Translations under genes and position numbers: made by a program
Notes under the pieces: generated by a model
What the model was told of the DNA's origin: nothing
What the model saw: only the letters and a program-made list of their open reading frames with translations
The model's database searches: none
In this document: positions 26,420 through 35,559 of the stretch, one piece after another
Layout: each line of letters begins with the position of its first letter
Position numbering within the stretch: position 1 is the first letter of the stretch
Assembly (NCBI RefSeq): GCF_022376835.1
Contig: NZ_CP084606.1
Coordinates: 614,501-678,500, forward strand
DNA length: 64,000 bases
Origin: Brucepastera parasyntrophica
Lineage (GTDB): Bacteria; Spirochaetota; Spirochaetia; Treponematales; Treponemataceae
Reading direction: 5' to 3'

Positions 26420-27748
26420 CTATCGCTGAGATACGGGCAACAGGAACAGGATAACCTGATCTTCCGATTCAAAGGCTCCGAGGCTCCGTATAACGGAAAG
26501 GCAGGACAGAAATCCGTACTGCGCCTTTATAAGCTGGGTCTGGTTTGAACTCAGCAGGGCCGCGGCGTCAGAGAGTTCAGAGACCGAGGCCTGGGCAAGC
26601 TTGTATAACTCAAGCTGATTTTCAAAATGTTTTTGTGCGTATTCCGCGGCCTTCCTCGAAGAGATAACCGAACTTGCCTGGGCAATGCAGTCAAGAAGCC
26701 CTGTCCTTACTTCCAGGTCCAGTGAACTTTCGGCGCTGCTGTAATCAAGAAGGCTCTGTTCGAGGGCCAGTTTTTTACTGTTGACGCTTGTGGAAGTCAC
26801 CCAGAAATCAAGCGGAATGTTTCCGCTTATGGTCAGTTTGCCCGAAGAAGTTTCAAACCCGTTCGTGTATGAATAATTGAGCCCGGTCGAAATACCGGCA
26901 CTGAGACTGGGAAAATAATCCTTTTTCGCAAGACTGACCGACTTGTCAGACTTTTCAGTCTGAAGGGCCGCTTTGGCAAGTCCCGGATTGGCAGTCCGGA
27001 GCTTGGTCCACAGGGCTGCAAACAGAGTGTCTGTCTCGTCATCCGAAAGAACGGACAGGCCCTGGATGAGTGTTTCATAATTCTCAAAATCAATGGACTC
27101 GAGATCGGGTATTGATGAGAGACCGGTAACTGATCTCAGCTTGGCTATGCTCAGGGCTAAATCCCTTTTTGCCTGGTTCTGCGCGGTTTTTTTCGATTCA
27201 TGTTCGGCGACAGCCTGAAGATAATCGCCCGGGCTGATTACACCTCCCTCATACCGTATTTCAGCAATGGAAAGTCCGAGCGCCGCCGTATCCAGCGCTG
27301 CTGCTGCTGCGTCAAGAGAAGCTCTTGACTGCAGGATTCCATAATATGACGAGTCCACCGAATCAAGCACATTAAAATATTCCGCGATTGCGTCCTGCCT
27401 TGTTATCTCCGTAGAAATCTTGTTGATAGCGCTCAGAACCGAATTTTTTCCGCCGCTCCAGATTGTCTGGTTCAGACCGACACTGGCCCCTGCCGAAAGA
27501 CTGTCCGTAAATTCGTCGCCGCCCCAAAGAGTCGCAGATCCCGAAATTCCCAGAGAAAGAGAAGGCAAATTTGAATACATCTGGGACCGTTCATCAAGGA
27601 GCGCGATTTCCGTGGCAAGGTTGTACCGTGAAAGGCTTTTCGAATTTGCGAGCGCCAGAGTTCTGGCGTCTTCAAGAGTAAGTATTTCACCGGCAAAACA
27701 GCCCATCCCGGCACATACACATAATATTACTGATATAATCTGTTTCAT
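26420..27748 (-). CDS. TolC-family outer-membrane channel
   Basis: A signal peptide (MKQIISVILCVCAGMGCFAG) precedes an OEP/TolC protein of normal length (442 residues): EILTLEDARTLALANS at the mature start, long helical hairpins, and the second repeat after about residue 230. It supplies the outer-membrane exit for the MacA/MacB-type pump encoded upstream. Although on the same strand as the pump genes, it is separated by a 138-base gap containing its own double palindromic operator, so it may have a separately controlled promoter. Confidence 0.9.
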   Translation of the reverse strand: MKQIISVILCVCAGMGCFAGEILTLEDARTLALANSKSLSRYNLATEIALLDERSQMYSNLPSLSLGISGSATLWGGDEFTDSLSAGASVGLNQTIWSGGKNSVLSAINKISTEITRQDAIAEYFNVLDSVDSSYYGILQSRASLDAAAAALDTAALGLSIAEIRYEGGVISPGDYLQAVAEHESKKTAQNQAKRDLALSIAKLRSVTGLSSIPDLESIDFENYETLIQGLSVLSDDETDTLFAALWTKLRTANPGLAKAALQTEKSDKSVSLAKKDYFPSLSAGISTGLNYSYTNGFETSSGKLTISGNIPLDFWVTSTSVNSKKLALEQSLLDYSSAESSLDLEVRTGLLDCIAQASSVISSRKAAEYAQKHFENQLELYKLAQASVSELSDAAALLSSNQTQLIKAQYGFLSCLSVIRSLGAFESEDQVILFLLPVSQR

Positions 27749-27767
27749 TATACACCCTTTAATTTAT

Positions 27768-27853
27768 GTTTCTGATATAAAGAATTAGTTATTTTTTTAT
27801 ATCAGAAACACTTATAATCGGAAATGGTCAAATAATTTAAATTATTTGCCTAT
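27768..27853 (-). promoter_or_regulatory. Double palindromic operator upstream of tolC (second copy)
   Basis: Same design as 22692-22777, on the opposite strand: P1' (27824-27853, two changes from P1), a 14-base spacer sharing TTCCGATT, and P2' (27768-27809, arms identical only in the outer 14 bases). The block lies 20 bases before the tolC start, as at marR. The conserved order, spacing and distance argue for a common regulator, most simply MarR. Confidence 0.8.
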
Positions 27854-27886
27854 ATTACTCTCCTGCTCTGCCATTTTAATTTCACG

Positions 27887-29077
27887 TTACTCATACCGGA
27901 GCGCGTCAATCGGATACAGGCGCGCGGCTTTCCGGGCGGGATAATATCCGAAGAAGATTCCGACCACAGCCGCAAAAAGCGCGGCAATGGCAATAATTAT
28001 CGGGTTAACTACAGTAGCGATGGAAAAGAACGAAAGGACCGAGCATATTCCGTAAGCCAGAAGTATGCCGATGATTCCTCCCATAAGACTCAGTATGATT
28101 GACTCGGAAAGAAACTGCAGGAGGATGTCCCGTTTTCTGGCGCCTACGGACATCCGTATACCGATTTCCCTGGTCCGTTCGGTGACCGATACCAGCATAA
28201 TATTCATAATTCCGATGCCGCCAACGAGCAGGGAAACTCCCGCAATGGCGGCCAGAAGCGTTGTCAGTGTTTTTGATGTCTGGGAGGCGGTCGCAATAAC
28301 ATCAGCCATGTTCATAATATCAAAATCGGCGGCGGCGGATGAGCTGAGTTTATGGGATTCCCGCAAAATAGCTTCCGTTTCTTTTTGGGCCTGTTCCATA
28401 TAATCCTCACGGACTACACTGATCTGGATATTATTGAGGGTCTGGGTCTGGTTAAGCCGGGTCATTGCGGTGTCCAGAGGCACCATGATTACATCATCAT
28501 CATCATTGCCCATGCCGCTTGCGCCCTTTGAGTCCAGTATCCCAATAATTTTAAAATGCTGAGTCCCGATACGTATTGACTGTCCCACCGGATCACTGTT
28601 TCCGTAGAGCTTTGTGGCAACGGTTGTTCCCAGTACCGCAACCTTATTCCGGCTGGCAAGATCGCTTTCCTCAAAAAAACTGCCGTCCTTTATTTTCCAG
28701 TTTTTGATTGTCAGATAATCGGGGTCAACACCCATGACGGTTGTATCCCAGTTAGTTTCCCCGCCGACGACCGTAAAGCTTCTCTGGCTTATCCCCGAGA
28801 TCGCGCTGATATAACTGGCCTCATTCCGGAGCTTGGTAACATCGGCCTTTGTCAGTCTGTTTGCCCGGCCCGGGCCCCTCATGGGCATAACAACCAGAAG
28901 ATTTGTTCCCATCGCCGAAAGCTGGGCCTCTATCTGGGACTGGGACCCCTGGCCGATAGCTACCATAACAATTACCGAACCGACGCCAATTATAATGCCC
29001 AGAGAAGTCAGGAGACTCCGCATGCGGTTCCGGAAAATACTTCTGAAGGATGATTTCAATAATATATAGGGACTCAT
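27887..29077 (-). CDS. MacB-type ABC transporter permease
   Basis: The protein has an N-terminal membrane helix (RSLLTSLGIIIGVGSVIVMVAI), a large periplasmic MacB_PCD domain, and three C-terminal helices in an FtsX domain (SVTERTREIGIRMSVGARKR motif). The ATPase domain is separate here, encoded upstream. I start at ATG 29077, which overlaps the ATPase stop as ATGA; the longer frame to 29125 lies inside the ATPase gene. It is a mechanotransmission permease working with the periplasmic adaptor and TolC to expel substrates from the periplasm. Confidence 0.92.
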   Translation of the reverse strand: MSPYILLKSSFRSIFRNRMRSLLTSLGIIIGVGSVIVMVAIGQGSQSQIEAQLSAMGTNLLVVMPMRGPGRANRLTKADVTKLRNEASYISAISGISQRSFTVVGGETNWDTTVMGVDPDYLTIKNWKIKDGSFFEESDLASRNKVAVLGTTVATKLYGNSDPVGQSIRIGTQHFKIIGILDSKGASGMGNDDDDVIMVPLDTAMTRLNQTQTLNNIQISVVREDYMEQAQKETEAILRESHKLSSSAAADFDIMNMADVIATASQTSKTLTTLLAAIAGVSLLVGGIGIMNIMLVSVTERTREIGIRMSVGARKRDILLQFLSESIILSLMGGIIGILLAYGICSVLSFFSIATVVNPIIIAIAALFAAVVGIFFGYYPARKAARLYPIDALRYE

Positions 29078-29841
29078 CGCACAACCTCCGCTTCTTTTGC
29101 CAGAACAGAATGTTCTTTTTTCCACAGGACTAAATCTTCAGCGGCGCTTCTTTTCTCCTTCAGCAATTCGTCGGAAATCATTGCTCCGTCACGCATTGTG
29201 ATGACGCGCTTCGTGTAAGTGGCAATGTCCGGCTCATGGGTAACCATTACAATAGTTTTTCCCTGATCATTGAGGTTCTGGAAAAGAGCCATAATTTCAA
29301 GCGACATTTCAGTATCAAGATTTCCCGTCGGTTCATCGGCAAGCAGAAAAGCAGGATCATTTACCATGGCGCGGGCAATGGCGACCCGCTGCTGCTGTCC
29401 GCCTGAGAGCTGGGAAGGCATATGGTACATACGGTCGCCCAGCCCCACATCGCGGAGTACTTTTTCCGCCCGTTCCCGGTAATCCTTTATTTTGGCTTTT
29501 CTGTTATAGAACAGGGGGAGCTCAACATTTTCCAGCGCGCTGGTTCTTGCAAGCAGATTGAAGCCCTGAAAAACAAAACCTATTTTGCTGTTTCTGATAA
29601 GGGCAAATTCATCGGAACTTGCGGCGGAAGTTTCAATGCCATCGAGACGGTAGGTCCCTTCAGTTGGCTTGTCAAGACAGCCGAGAATATTCATGAGCGT
29701 TGACTTCCCGGAACCGGAAGGTCCCATTATAGAAACAAACTCACCCTCCTCAACCGAAAGATCAAGCCCTCGGATAGCCTTTACTACAATACCTTCAAGC
29801 TGATACAGACGCCTTATTCCCGTAAGTTCAATCATTGCCAT
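29074..29841 (-). CDS. ABC transporter ATPase (MacB/LolD type)
   Basis: A 255-residue ATP-binding subunit: Walker [11 protein letters not shown]-loop FVFQGFNLL, signature [14 protein letters not shown], Walker [12 protein letters not shown] and switch His in VTHEPD. It drives the MacB-type permease, to which it is coupled by an ATGA overlap, and lies four bases behind the adaptor gene. The C-terminal 30 residues are an extension without known role. Confidence 0.95.
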   Translation of the reverse strand: MAMIELTGIRRLYQLEGIVVKAIRGLDLSVEEGEFVSIMGPSGSGKSTLMNILGCLDKPTEGTYRLDGIETSAASSDEFALIRNSKIGFVFQGFNLLARTSALENVELPLFYNRKAKIKDYRERAEKVLRDVGLGDRMYHMPSQLSGGQQQRVAIARAMVNDPAFLLADEPTGNLDTEMSLEIMALFQNLNDQGKTIVMVTHEPDIATYTKRVITMRDGAMISDELLKEKRSAAEDLVLWKKEHSVLAKEAEVVR

Positions 29842-29845
29842 GGAC

Positions 29846-31168
29846 TTATACCTTTTCCCTGAGAATGATTTTCATTCCTTCCAGATTCTGGTCCGAAATA
29901 ATCTCGGTTACAGTTCCGTCAGTGATGCCTGTTCTTACTACAAGTACGGACAGCTTTCCTGAATCATTCATATACCAGATATTTTTTGTCACAATAGTGT
30001 CCGCGGCGGAATTGCCGGAAGCGTTCTGTCCGGGCATTCCCGGAGGCCGTCCGCCGGGGCCTCTGCCCATCGGACTGCCGCCCATAACAAGGCCGGTCAA
30101 ACCGGTCTGACCGTTTGAAGTATTACGGGATGCTTCAATATTCGCGGCCTGATCACGGGCTTCGGACGCGGCCTTTTTTTCTTCATCAGACAAATCGGCA
30201 AGTCCGGCGTTAAAAACCATGTCAGAAATTTCCTTTGTACTTAAGCTGCTCGGCTCATACCGAAGCGCGCTGTTGGGAGCGAGCAGAATATTGTTTTTCT
30301 GTTCCTCGATAAATTCCACTTCACAGGTCATTCCGGGAAGGAGCATTCCGTCCTTGTTATCAACACTTATTATTACCGTGTACGTAACTACATTATTGAC
30401 TGTAGCCGGCATAAAATGGATTTTCTGCACAATTCCCGAAAATTTCTTTGATGGCATGGATTCAACGGTAAAACGGACATTCTGCCCCGGACTGATAGCC
30501 TTGATATCAAGTTCATCAACGCCCGCTTCAATCTGCATTTCCCGCAAATCTTCCGCAAGAGTAAACAGACTCGATGAATTACTGCTTGAACCTTCCACTA
30601 CATTCTGCCCCTGACTGATATTCTTTTCGAGGACGATACCGTCAATGGGGGCGGTAATATACGCATACTGGTTTATTTCGGTTTCTATAGCTTTCAGGGA
30701 AGACTCGGCGGCAGACAGTTCCGCTGCTTTTACCTCAAGATCGGTTTTGCTTGTTTTAAGTGTGTAATCGGCTATGAGATTTTTTTCCGCAAGACTTACC
30801 TGATTCTGATAGGCAATAAGCTGGAGATCATAGTTTGCCTTTGCCTTTGTTACGGAGGCAAGCTGCTGTTCCCGCTGGAGCCTGAGCATATCGGTATTGA
30901 GCTCGGCAAGAATATCTCCTTTTTTTACCTCGTCATTATAATCAACATAGATTTTTTCGACCTTTCCGTTCATCTGCGCAAGCACGCTGACAGTCGATAC
31001 CGGATTAAGGGATCCGCTCGCGGACACAGTCTTTTCCAGGGAACCTCTTGTTATTGTTCCGTATTCGTAATTTTTTGTATTCGCGCCGTTTTTTGAAGCG
31101 CAGCCGGATAAAAACAGCCCCCCCAGAAGGGCCGCTAATATGGTCACATTAAATCTGCTGATTGTCAT
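29846..31168 (-). CDS. MacA/HlyD-type periplasmic adaptor lipoprotein
   Basis: Starting at ATG 31168 (RBS AAGGAG), a lipobox (LLGGLFLSGC) predicts a lipid-anchored membrane-fusion protein. Then come a barrel-sandwich half (GSLEKTVSASGSLNPVSTVSV), a long helical hairpin, a second lipoyl half (ITAPIDGIVLEKNISQGQNV) and beta-barrel domains. An insert near residues 330-400 is Gly/Pro/Met-rich (MGGSPMGRGPGGRPPGMPGQ). It bridges the permease and TolC. It is the first gene of the cluster and carries the sigma-54 promoter. Confidence 0.92.
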   Translation of the reverse strand: MTISRFNVTILAALLGGLFLSGCASKNGANTKNYEYGTITRGSLEKTVSASGSLNPVSTVSVLAQMNGKVEKIYVDYNDEVKKGDILAELNTDMLRLQREQQLASVTKAKANYDLQLIAYQNQVSLAEKNLIADYTLKTSKTDLEVKAAELSAAESSLKAIETEINQYAYITAPIDGIVLEKNISQGQNVVEGSSSNSSSLFTLAEDLREMQIEAGVDELDIKAISPGQNVRFTVESMPSKKFSGIVQKIHFMPATVNNVVTYTVIISVDNKDGMLLPGMTCEVEFIEEQKNNILLAPNSALRYEPSSLSTKEISDMVFNAGLADLSDEEKKAASEARDQAANIEASRNTSNGQTGLTGLVMGGSPMGRGPGGRPPGMPGQNASGNSAADTIVTKNIWYMNDSGKLSVLVVRTGITDGTVTEIISDQNLEGMKIILREKV

Positions 31169-31195
31169 TATGTGAGTCTCCTTCCTGTAAATATA

Positions 31196-31210
31196 GCAAG
31201 AATTGTGCCA
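31196..31210 (-). promoter_or_regulatory. Sigma-54 promoter of the efflux operon
   Basis: On the minus strand TGGCAC (31205-31210), five bases, then TTGC (31196-31199) and T: a consensus -24/-12 element 28 bases before the adaptor start, with its RBS between. The cluster's own NtrC-type regulator is the obvious activator. Confidence 0.85.
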
Positions 31211-31292
31211 GCCCGGCATTATGAAAAAAACGTCAGAAAATTATCAAATTTGGGAATTTTACCGGTTTTTTGCTTTGTATCCGGCATAGAGC

Positions 31293-31340
31293 ATGCGCAG
31301 AATTTTCACATGCACTTGCAAGCGTGAAAATTCTGCGCAT
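31293..31340 (-). promoter_or_regulatory. 17-bp inverted repeat, probable enhancer site
   Basis: Arms 31293-31309 (ATGCGCAGAATTTTCAC) and 31324-31340 are perfect inverted copies around a 14-base loop containing CTTGCAAG. Its centre lies about 130 bases upstream of the expected sigma-54 transcription start, a typical position for an NtrC-family enhancer. No T run follows on either strand, so it is a poor terminator. Confidence 0.6.
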
Positions 31341-31412
31341 TAAGGATGTATATTGGGAAGAAAACTACAGAGAAAGACCGGTTCAATGTTTTGTCCATAA
31401 AACCGGATACTA

Positions 31413-32351
31413 TCAGGAGGGATCGCTGTCTTTAAGCCACTCCCTGATTTCCGCAAGAGGATAGGAATATACGCTTCCGCAGTTATGGCATACCGTTTCA
31501 ATGGGATCAGGGCCGTTTTCCGCCATATCAATCAGTTCCTTCCTGTTCAGGTTCTGCAAATGCTGCTCAAAGCGTTCGCGGGAACAAGGACAGTAAAAAC
31601 GGATTTCCCTGTCAAGAACGGCGGACGGCTCACAGTTGCGGAACAGGCCGTAAATGATATCCTCCCTGTCCCCTCCTTCCGCAAACCACTGGCCGAGCGA
31701 AGGAGCGGACGCAAAGGCATGCTCGGCGGCCTCAACCAGGTCCAGGGACGCGCCCGGCATCACCTGCAAAAACAGCGCGCCGGCGCCGATTACCCTTCCC
31801 TCCTGGTCAAACTGGATGCCGGTATTAATAGCTGTCCTTATCTGCTCGGAACGCAGAAAATATTCAGTCAGGTCCTTTGCTATATTCCGGTGTACTATTT
31901 CAACGGAACCGATTACCGGCTCTGTTCTGCCTTCGGGAAAACGGGTAACGGTTACGAACCCCTCGCCGAAATACGGGGAAAGATCCCAGTTTTCCGGCGG
32001 TTCATCAACCGGAATCGGGTCCTGCAGCAAAAAACCCCTCACATATCCCTCGCTGTTTGCCTCAACGCTGAACCCAGCGGCAGGTCCCTTTGTATCATAC
32101 CGGAAAATTGCCCGCTCATGACCTTTCATGGTCGGAATAAGCAGAGCTCCGCAAAGGCAGGCCTGGCCAAGAACCATGGTTTCAAGAAGCCCAAGCTGGT
32201 GCTGGGCGCGCATCTGATTAACAAATCGGGTGCCATGAAAAAAAGCCCCGCGCATGGCGCCGTTCCCGAGAAGAAAAATTGTCATACCGTCAGGGTGCAT
32301 GGACGAAAACCGTTCAATCAGAACGGGATCGTTTATAGGAATAGTATTCAT
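31413..32351 (-). CDS. hslO: Hsp33 redox-regulated chaperone
   Basis: An Hsp33 with the N-terminal fold (GNGAMRGAFFHGTRFVNQMR) and the C-terminal redox zinc centre CxC (FYCPCSRERF) plus CxxC (ETVCHNCGS). Oxidation of the four cysteines releases zinc and activates holdase function in the cytosol. ATG 32351 is preferred over an in-frame GTG six bases earlier. It is divergent from the MATE gene. Length (312 residues) is normal. Confidence 0.93.
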   Translation of the reverse strand: MNTIPINDPVLIERFSSMHPDGMTIFLLGNGAMRGAFFHGTRFVNQMRAQHQLGLLETMVLGQACLCGALLIPTMKGHERAIFRYDTKGPAAGFSVEANSEGYVRGFLLQDPIPVDEPPENWDLSPYFGEGFVTVTRFPEGRTEPVIGSVEIVHRNIAKDLTEYFLRSEQIRTAINTGIQFDQEGRVIGAGALFLQVMPGASLDLVEAAEHAFASAPSLGQWFAEGGDREDIIYGLFRNCEPSAVLDREIRFYCPCSRERFEQHLQNLNRKELIDMAENGPDPIETVCHNCGSVYSYPLAEIREWLKDSDPS

Positions 32352-32417
32352 AAACACAAATATAATGAATTACGCCTCTGGACGCAACCAAATAAAATCA
32401 GTACACTCTGAATTAAT

Positions 32418-33815
32418 ATGGTTCCGATAGAAACAAATTATAAGCCGAAAAAATTCTCTTTCCGTGACAGGAAAAACAGCGGAGTTGACCGGGCAGCACT
32501 TCCCATGTTTGCCCTTACCCTTCCTCTCGTATTTGAATCATTTTTCCGCATTCTTATATCCTCCGTGGATGTAATGATGCTCAGTTCACATTCAGACCAC
32601 GCGGTGGCGGGAGTCGGCCTTGTTTCCCAGTATATCTTCTTCATCCAGCTCCTGTTCAGCGTCGTCTGTGTTGGAACAAGCATTGTACTCAGCCAGTATC
32701 TTGGGGCGGAAAGAGTAAATGAAGCAAAACAGGTCGCCCAGGCCAGCGCTGTCATGGTCTCGGCCGTCGCGCTTTTTATGTCTCTGCTTGTGATTTTCGG
32801 GGCGAAACCCTTATTAAGTATTTACACTGTCGAAGAAGAAGTCAGGGAAGCTGCCTGGACCTATCTGGTCATATACGGAGGATTCGGTTCCCTGTTTACG
32901 GCCTTCAGTATGCTCCAGGGGACCATCCTCCGGTCTTACGGATATACCTCGGACGCAATGTATATCTCAATTATCGCGAATATCGTAAATGTTATCGGAA
33001 ACGCGTTTTCAATATATGGTTTTTTCGGTTTTCCGGTACTCGGCGTAATGGGCGTCGCAATGTCGTCTGCCCTTTCACAGATAGTCGCCTGCATTCTGCT
33101 CGCATGGCGGATCAGGGTAAAACCCGATGTCCAGCTTCCGCTCGCGGGTATAACAAGGGTCCCGCGGAATATATATAGAACAATACTCTCCATAGGGGTC
33201 CCGACCGCGGGCGAATCCCTGTCCTATAATATTGCCCAGATTGTAATAATGGCAATGATTTCCACCTTCGGGACCTGGGCAATGTCGGCCCAGATATACG
33301 CCCAGACCATTGTCCGCTTTGTCTATGCCACTGCTTCGGCAATCGGAAACGCGGTACAGATAAAAACAGGGTACTTTGTCGGCGCGAAACAGCCGGAAGC
33401 CGCTTACAAGCGGGTATATCTCTACCAGGGTGTCGGCACTCTCATTTCGGCGGCCGCCGTAATACTCCTGAATGTGGTAAAAACCCCGATAATAGGACTT
33501 TTTACCAAAGAACCTGAAATCGCCGCGCTTACCTCAAGCCTTCTCCTTTATTCTATATATATAGAAATAGGCCGGTCCGTGAATCTCATCACTATTCCCG
33601 CGCTCAAGGGGGCCGGGGATGTCCGTTATCCGGTCTCCTGGGGCATTGTTTCAATGTGGCTTATTCTTGTAGGCGGCAGCCATCTTCTGGGAATGAAAAT
33701 GGGACTCGGGCTGGTAGGCATATGGATCGCAATGGGAAGCGATGAATTCATACGCGCCATTGCCATGCTCTTCCGCTGGAAAAGCAAGCGCTGGCAGACA
33801 AAGGCCATTGTGTAA
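32418..33815 (+). CDS. MATE-family efflux transporter
   Basis: A 465-residue integral membrane protein with the two-fold MatE repeat: LPLVFESFFRILISSVDVMM and GVGLVSQYIFF in the first half, GVPTAGESLSYNIAQIVIMA in the second. It is predicted to expel cationic drugs or metabolites using an ion gradient. About 30 soluble residues precede the first helix. No operon partner is evident. Substrate is unknown. Confidence 0.9.
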   Translation: MVPIETNYKPKKFSFRDRKNSGVDRAALPMFALTLPLVFESFFRILISSVDVMMLSSHSDHAVAGVGLVSQYIFFIQLLFSVVCVGTSIVLSQYLGAERVNEAKQVAQASAVMVSAVALFMSLLVIFGAKPLLSIYTVEEEVREAAWTYLVIYGGFGSLFTAFSMLQGTILRSYGYTSDAMYISIIANIVNVIGNAFSIYGFFGFPVLGVMGVAMSSALSQIVACILLAWRIRVKPDVQLPLAGITRVPRNIYRTILSIGVPTAGESLSYNIAQIVIMAMISTFGTWAMSAQIYAQTIVRFVYATASAIGNAVQIKTGYFVGAKQPEAAYKRVYLYQGVGTLISAAAVILLNVVKTPIIGLFTKEPEIAALTSSLLLYSIYIEIGRSVNLITIPALKGAGDVRYPVSWGIVSMWLILVGGSHLLGMKMGLGLVGIWIAMGSDEFIRAIAMLFRWKSKRWQTKAIV

Positions 33816-34027
33816 AACTGCGGGACTTTGCCTGGCATGAAGTCACCGGGATTTAACCGGCATTGCGCCGAGTCTGTGGAACAGAGAAAAAAACTTTCCG
33901 GAAGCCTCCGAATTCCAAAAGAATATTTGAATATACCCGTTCCCTGTGATACACTGTATACTGTAACCGATAGAGGAAACATGTATTTTAAATGCATTAG
34001 ATCACAATAAGGTTGGAGGTGAATCCC

Positions 34028-34507
34028 GTGAAAAGAAGCAACAAAACGGGAAAGACCGCCGGTATTCTGTTACTGGCGGTATTGCTGGCTGTACTCGCAT
34101 CGTGCAGTTCATCGCCCCATGTTCAAAAAGAGGCGGATGTTTTAAAACTTATACGGCTGATAAACGAAGGAAAGGTAACGGAAGTTGAGGGACTTTCACC
34201 GGCGCCCTTTGTTCTTGACTCAGAAACCCTCTATCTGGAAAGCGACATTGAAACTCTCTGGAAAAACCTGAAGGCGGCTTCCTTTACAATGTCAAACGCG
34301 GTATTTGTCCAGACCGAACATATTACCCCCGATTCATACAAAATTTTTGCGGATACTTTTGACATGAAAAATTTCTTTGAAAAATATACCGATAAGGATA
34401 CTTCCGTGGTCACTATTGATACCGCTGACGGTCGTTATTATCTTATCCTTGAGCGCAAGGTCAAGGGTTACCCGAAAATCAGAGGGTTTAAAGGGCCGGT
34501 AAAATGA
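34028..34507 (+). CDS. Lipoprotein preceding the FecR-domain gene
   Basis: A GTG start at 34028 (GGAGG eight bases upstream) gives a lipoprotein with lipobox LASC and a 130-residue mature part (SSSPHVQKEADVLKLIRLIN..., ending RGFKGPVK). No family is recognised; it reads as a small alpha/beta domain. Its stop overlaps the next start as ATGA, so it is translated together with the FecR-domain protein and may act with it in the envelope. Confidence 0.75.
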   Translation: MKRSNKTGKTAGILLLAVLLAVLASCSSSPHVQKEADVLKLIRLINEGKVTEVEGLSPAPFVLDSETLYLESDIETLWKNLKAASFTMSNAVFVQTEHITPDSYKIFADTFDMKNFFEKYTDKDTSVVTIDTADGRYYLILERKVKGYPKIRGFKGPVK

Positions 34508-35529
34508 AAAAAATACACAAATTCTGTTTATTATTTACTGTACTCACGCTCTGTACCATACCAGTGTGGGCCGAAAAGGCCAATGTAGTATATGTTGAGG
34601 GGAGCGCGCAGATTAAAACGGGCGCCGGAGTGACTAAAAACGCGGCCATAGGACATACAGTCACCTATGGGGAATCGGTAATTACCGGCCGCGGCGGACT
34701 CGTGGAAATGACCCTGGAAAACGGGAGCACCATCAGGGTCACGCCGAATTCGGTTTTCAATTATTCGAATACCGGTTCGGGGGCCGATACGCAGCCCGTT
34801 CTTGCGGCGGCTGCCGGACAGATTGCCTTTAAACTGAACCGCGCCGCCGGCAACTCACCCCTGATACAGACAAACAGCATGGTCGGAGGCGTCAGGGGAA
34901 CAGAGTTCACCATCTATGCGGGCCGCGACGGCTCGGTCCTGCTTTCGGTCATCGAAGGCATTGTCGACGTAACCGCCCAGGGAAAGACGGTTTCGCTGAT
35001 CAAGGACGAGGCTGTTGAGGTCGGAGCGGGACAGCCTCCGGGGGAAAAATTCCTGTGGCCCGGACGGGAACTTGACTTCAGTGACTGGAATAAAGGAAAA
35101 ACCGACGGCTTTATCGCGGATCCGGCCGGAGGCCTTGAAAAGGCGGCCGTCATGCTGAAGGAATATCAGACTTCCCTTGACGCCCTTCACGCGCCATACC
35201 AGGACGCCACCGAAAAATGGCGGCAGTCCGCTGAGGAATATAAAACCCTTCTTGCCGGAGGAGACGATGAGGCGATAAAGGCCTTCCAGCAGGAAAAACT
35301 CTTTCCCGCGCAGGATGAACGGGCCGATCTGATTCTGACAATCAGATATTACGCCCTGAACTATCTTTCAGTCAGAAGGTATGTTCTTTCGAATATGTAT
35401 ATGGAAATGAAAAGCAGGTATCCGGTAAACAGGCCGGCTGAGGTTGAACAGTTTTTTACGCGCCATGCCGAGCTGCTGGCGGAATATGAAGAATTTATCG
35501 TGCCGGAATTAAACCCGAACGATTATTAA
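34504..35529 (+). CDS. Secreted FecR-domain protein
   Basis: After a cleavable signal peptide (MKKIHKFCLLFTVLTLCTIPVWA) comes a FecR domain: VVYVEGSAQIKTGAGV, AAIGHTVTYGESVITGRGG, VEMTLENGSTIRVTPNSVF and GVRGTEFTIYAGRDG. The C-terminal 150 residues are helical. Stand-alone secreted FecR proteins are common in spirochaetes and are not the inner-membrane sigma regulators of enterics. It is the middle gene of a three-gene unit. Confidence 0.85.
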   Translation: MKKIHKFCLLFTVLTLCTIPVWAEKANVVYVEGSAQIKTGAGVTKNAAIGHTVTYGESVITGRGGLVEMTLENGSTIRVTPNSVFNYSNTGSGADTQPVLAAAAGQIAFKLNRAAGNSPLIQTNSMVGGVRGTEFTIYAGRDGSVLLSVIEGIVDVTAQGKTVSLIKDEAVEVGAGQPPGEKFLWPGRELDFSDWNKGKTDGFIADPAGGLEKAAVMLKEYQTSLDALHAPYQDATEKWRQSAEEYKTLLAGGDDEAIKAFQQEKLFPAQDERADLILTIRYYALNYLSVRRYVLSNMYMEMKSRYPVNRPAEVEQFFTRHAELLAEYEEFIVPELNPNDY

Positions 35530-35559
35530 GAGCTTGCGGGCCCTTTTTTGGAGGAAATA

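Noticed and set aside
32225-32245. TGGCAC on the minus strand as another sigma-54 promoter
   Set aside because: Followed by TTGT instead of TTGC and located inside the hslO coding region.
31485-32411. A 308-codon plus-strand frame opposite the Hsp33 gene
   Set aside because: It mirrors a clear chaperone gene, has no RBS and no protein-like pattern.
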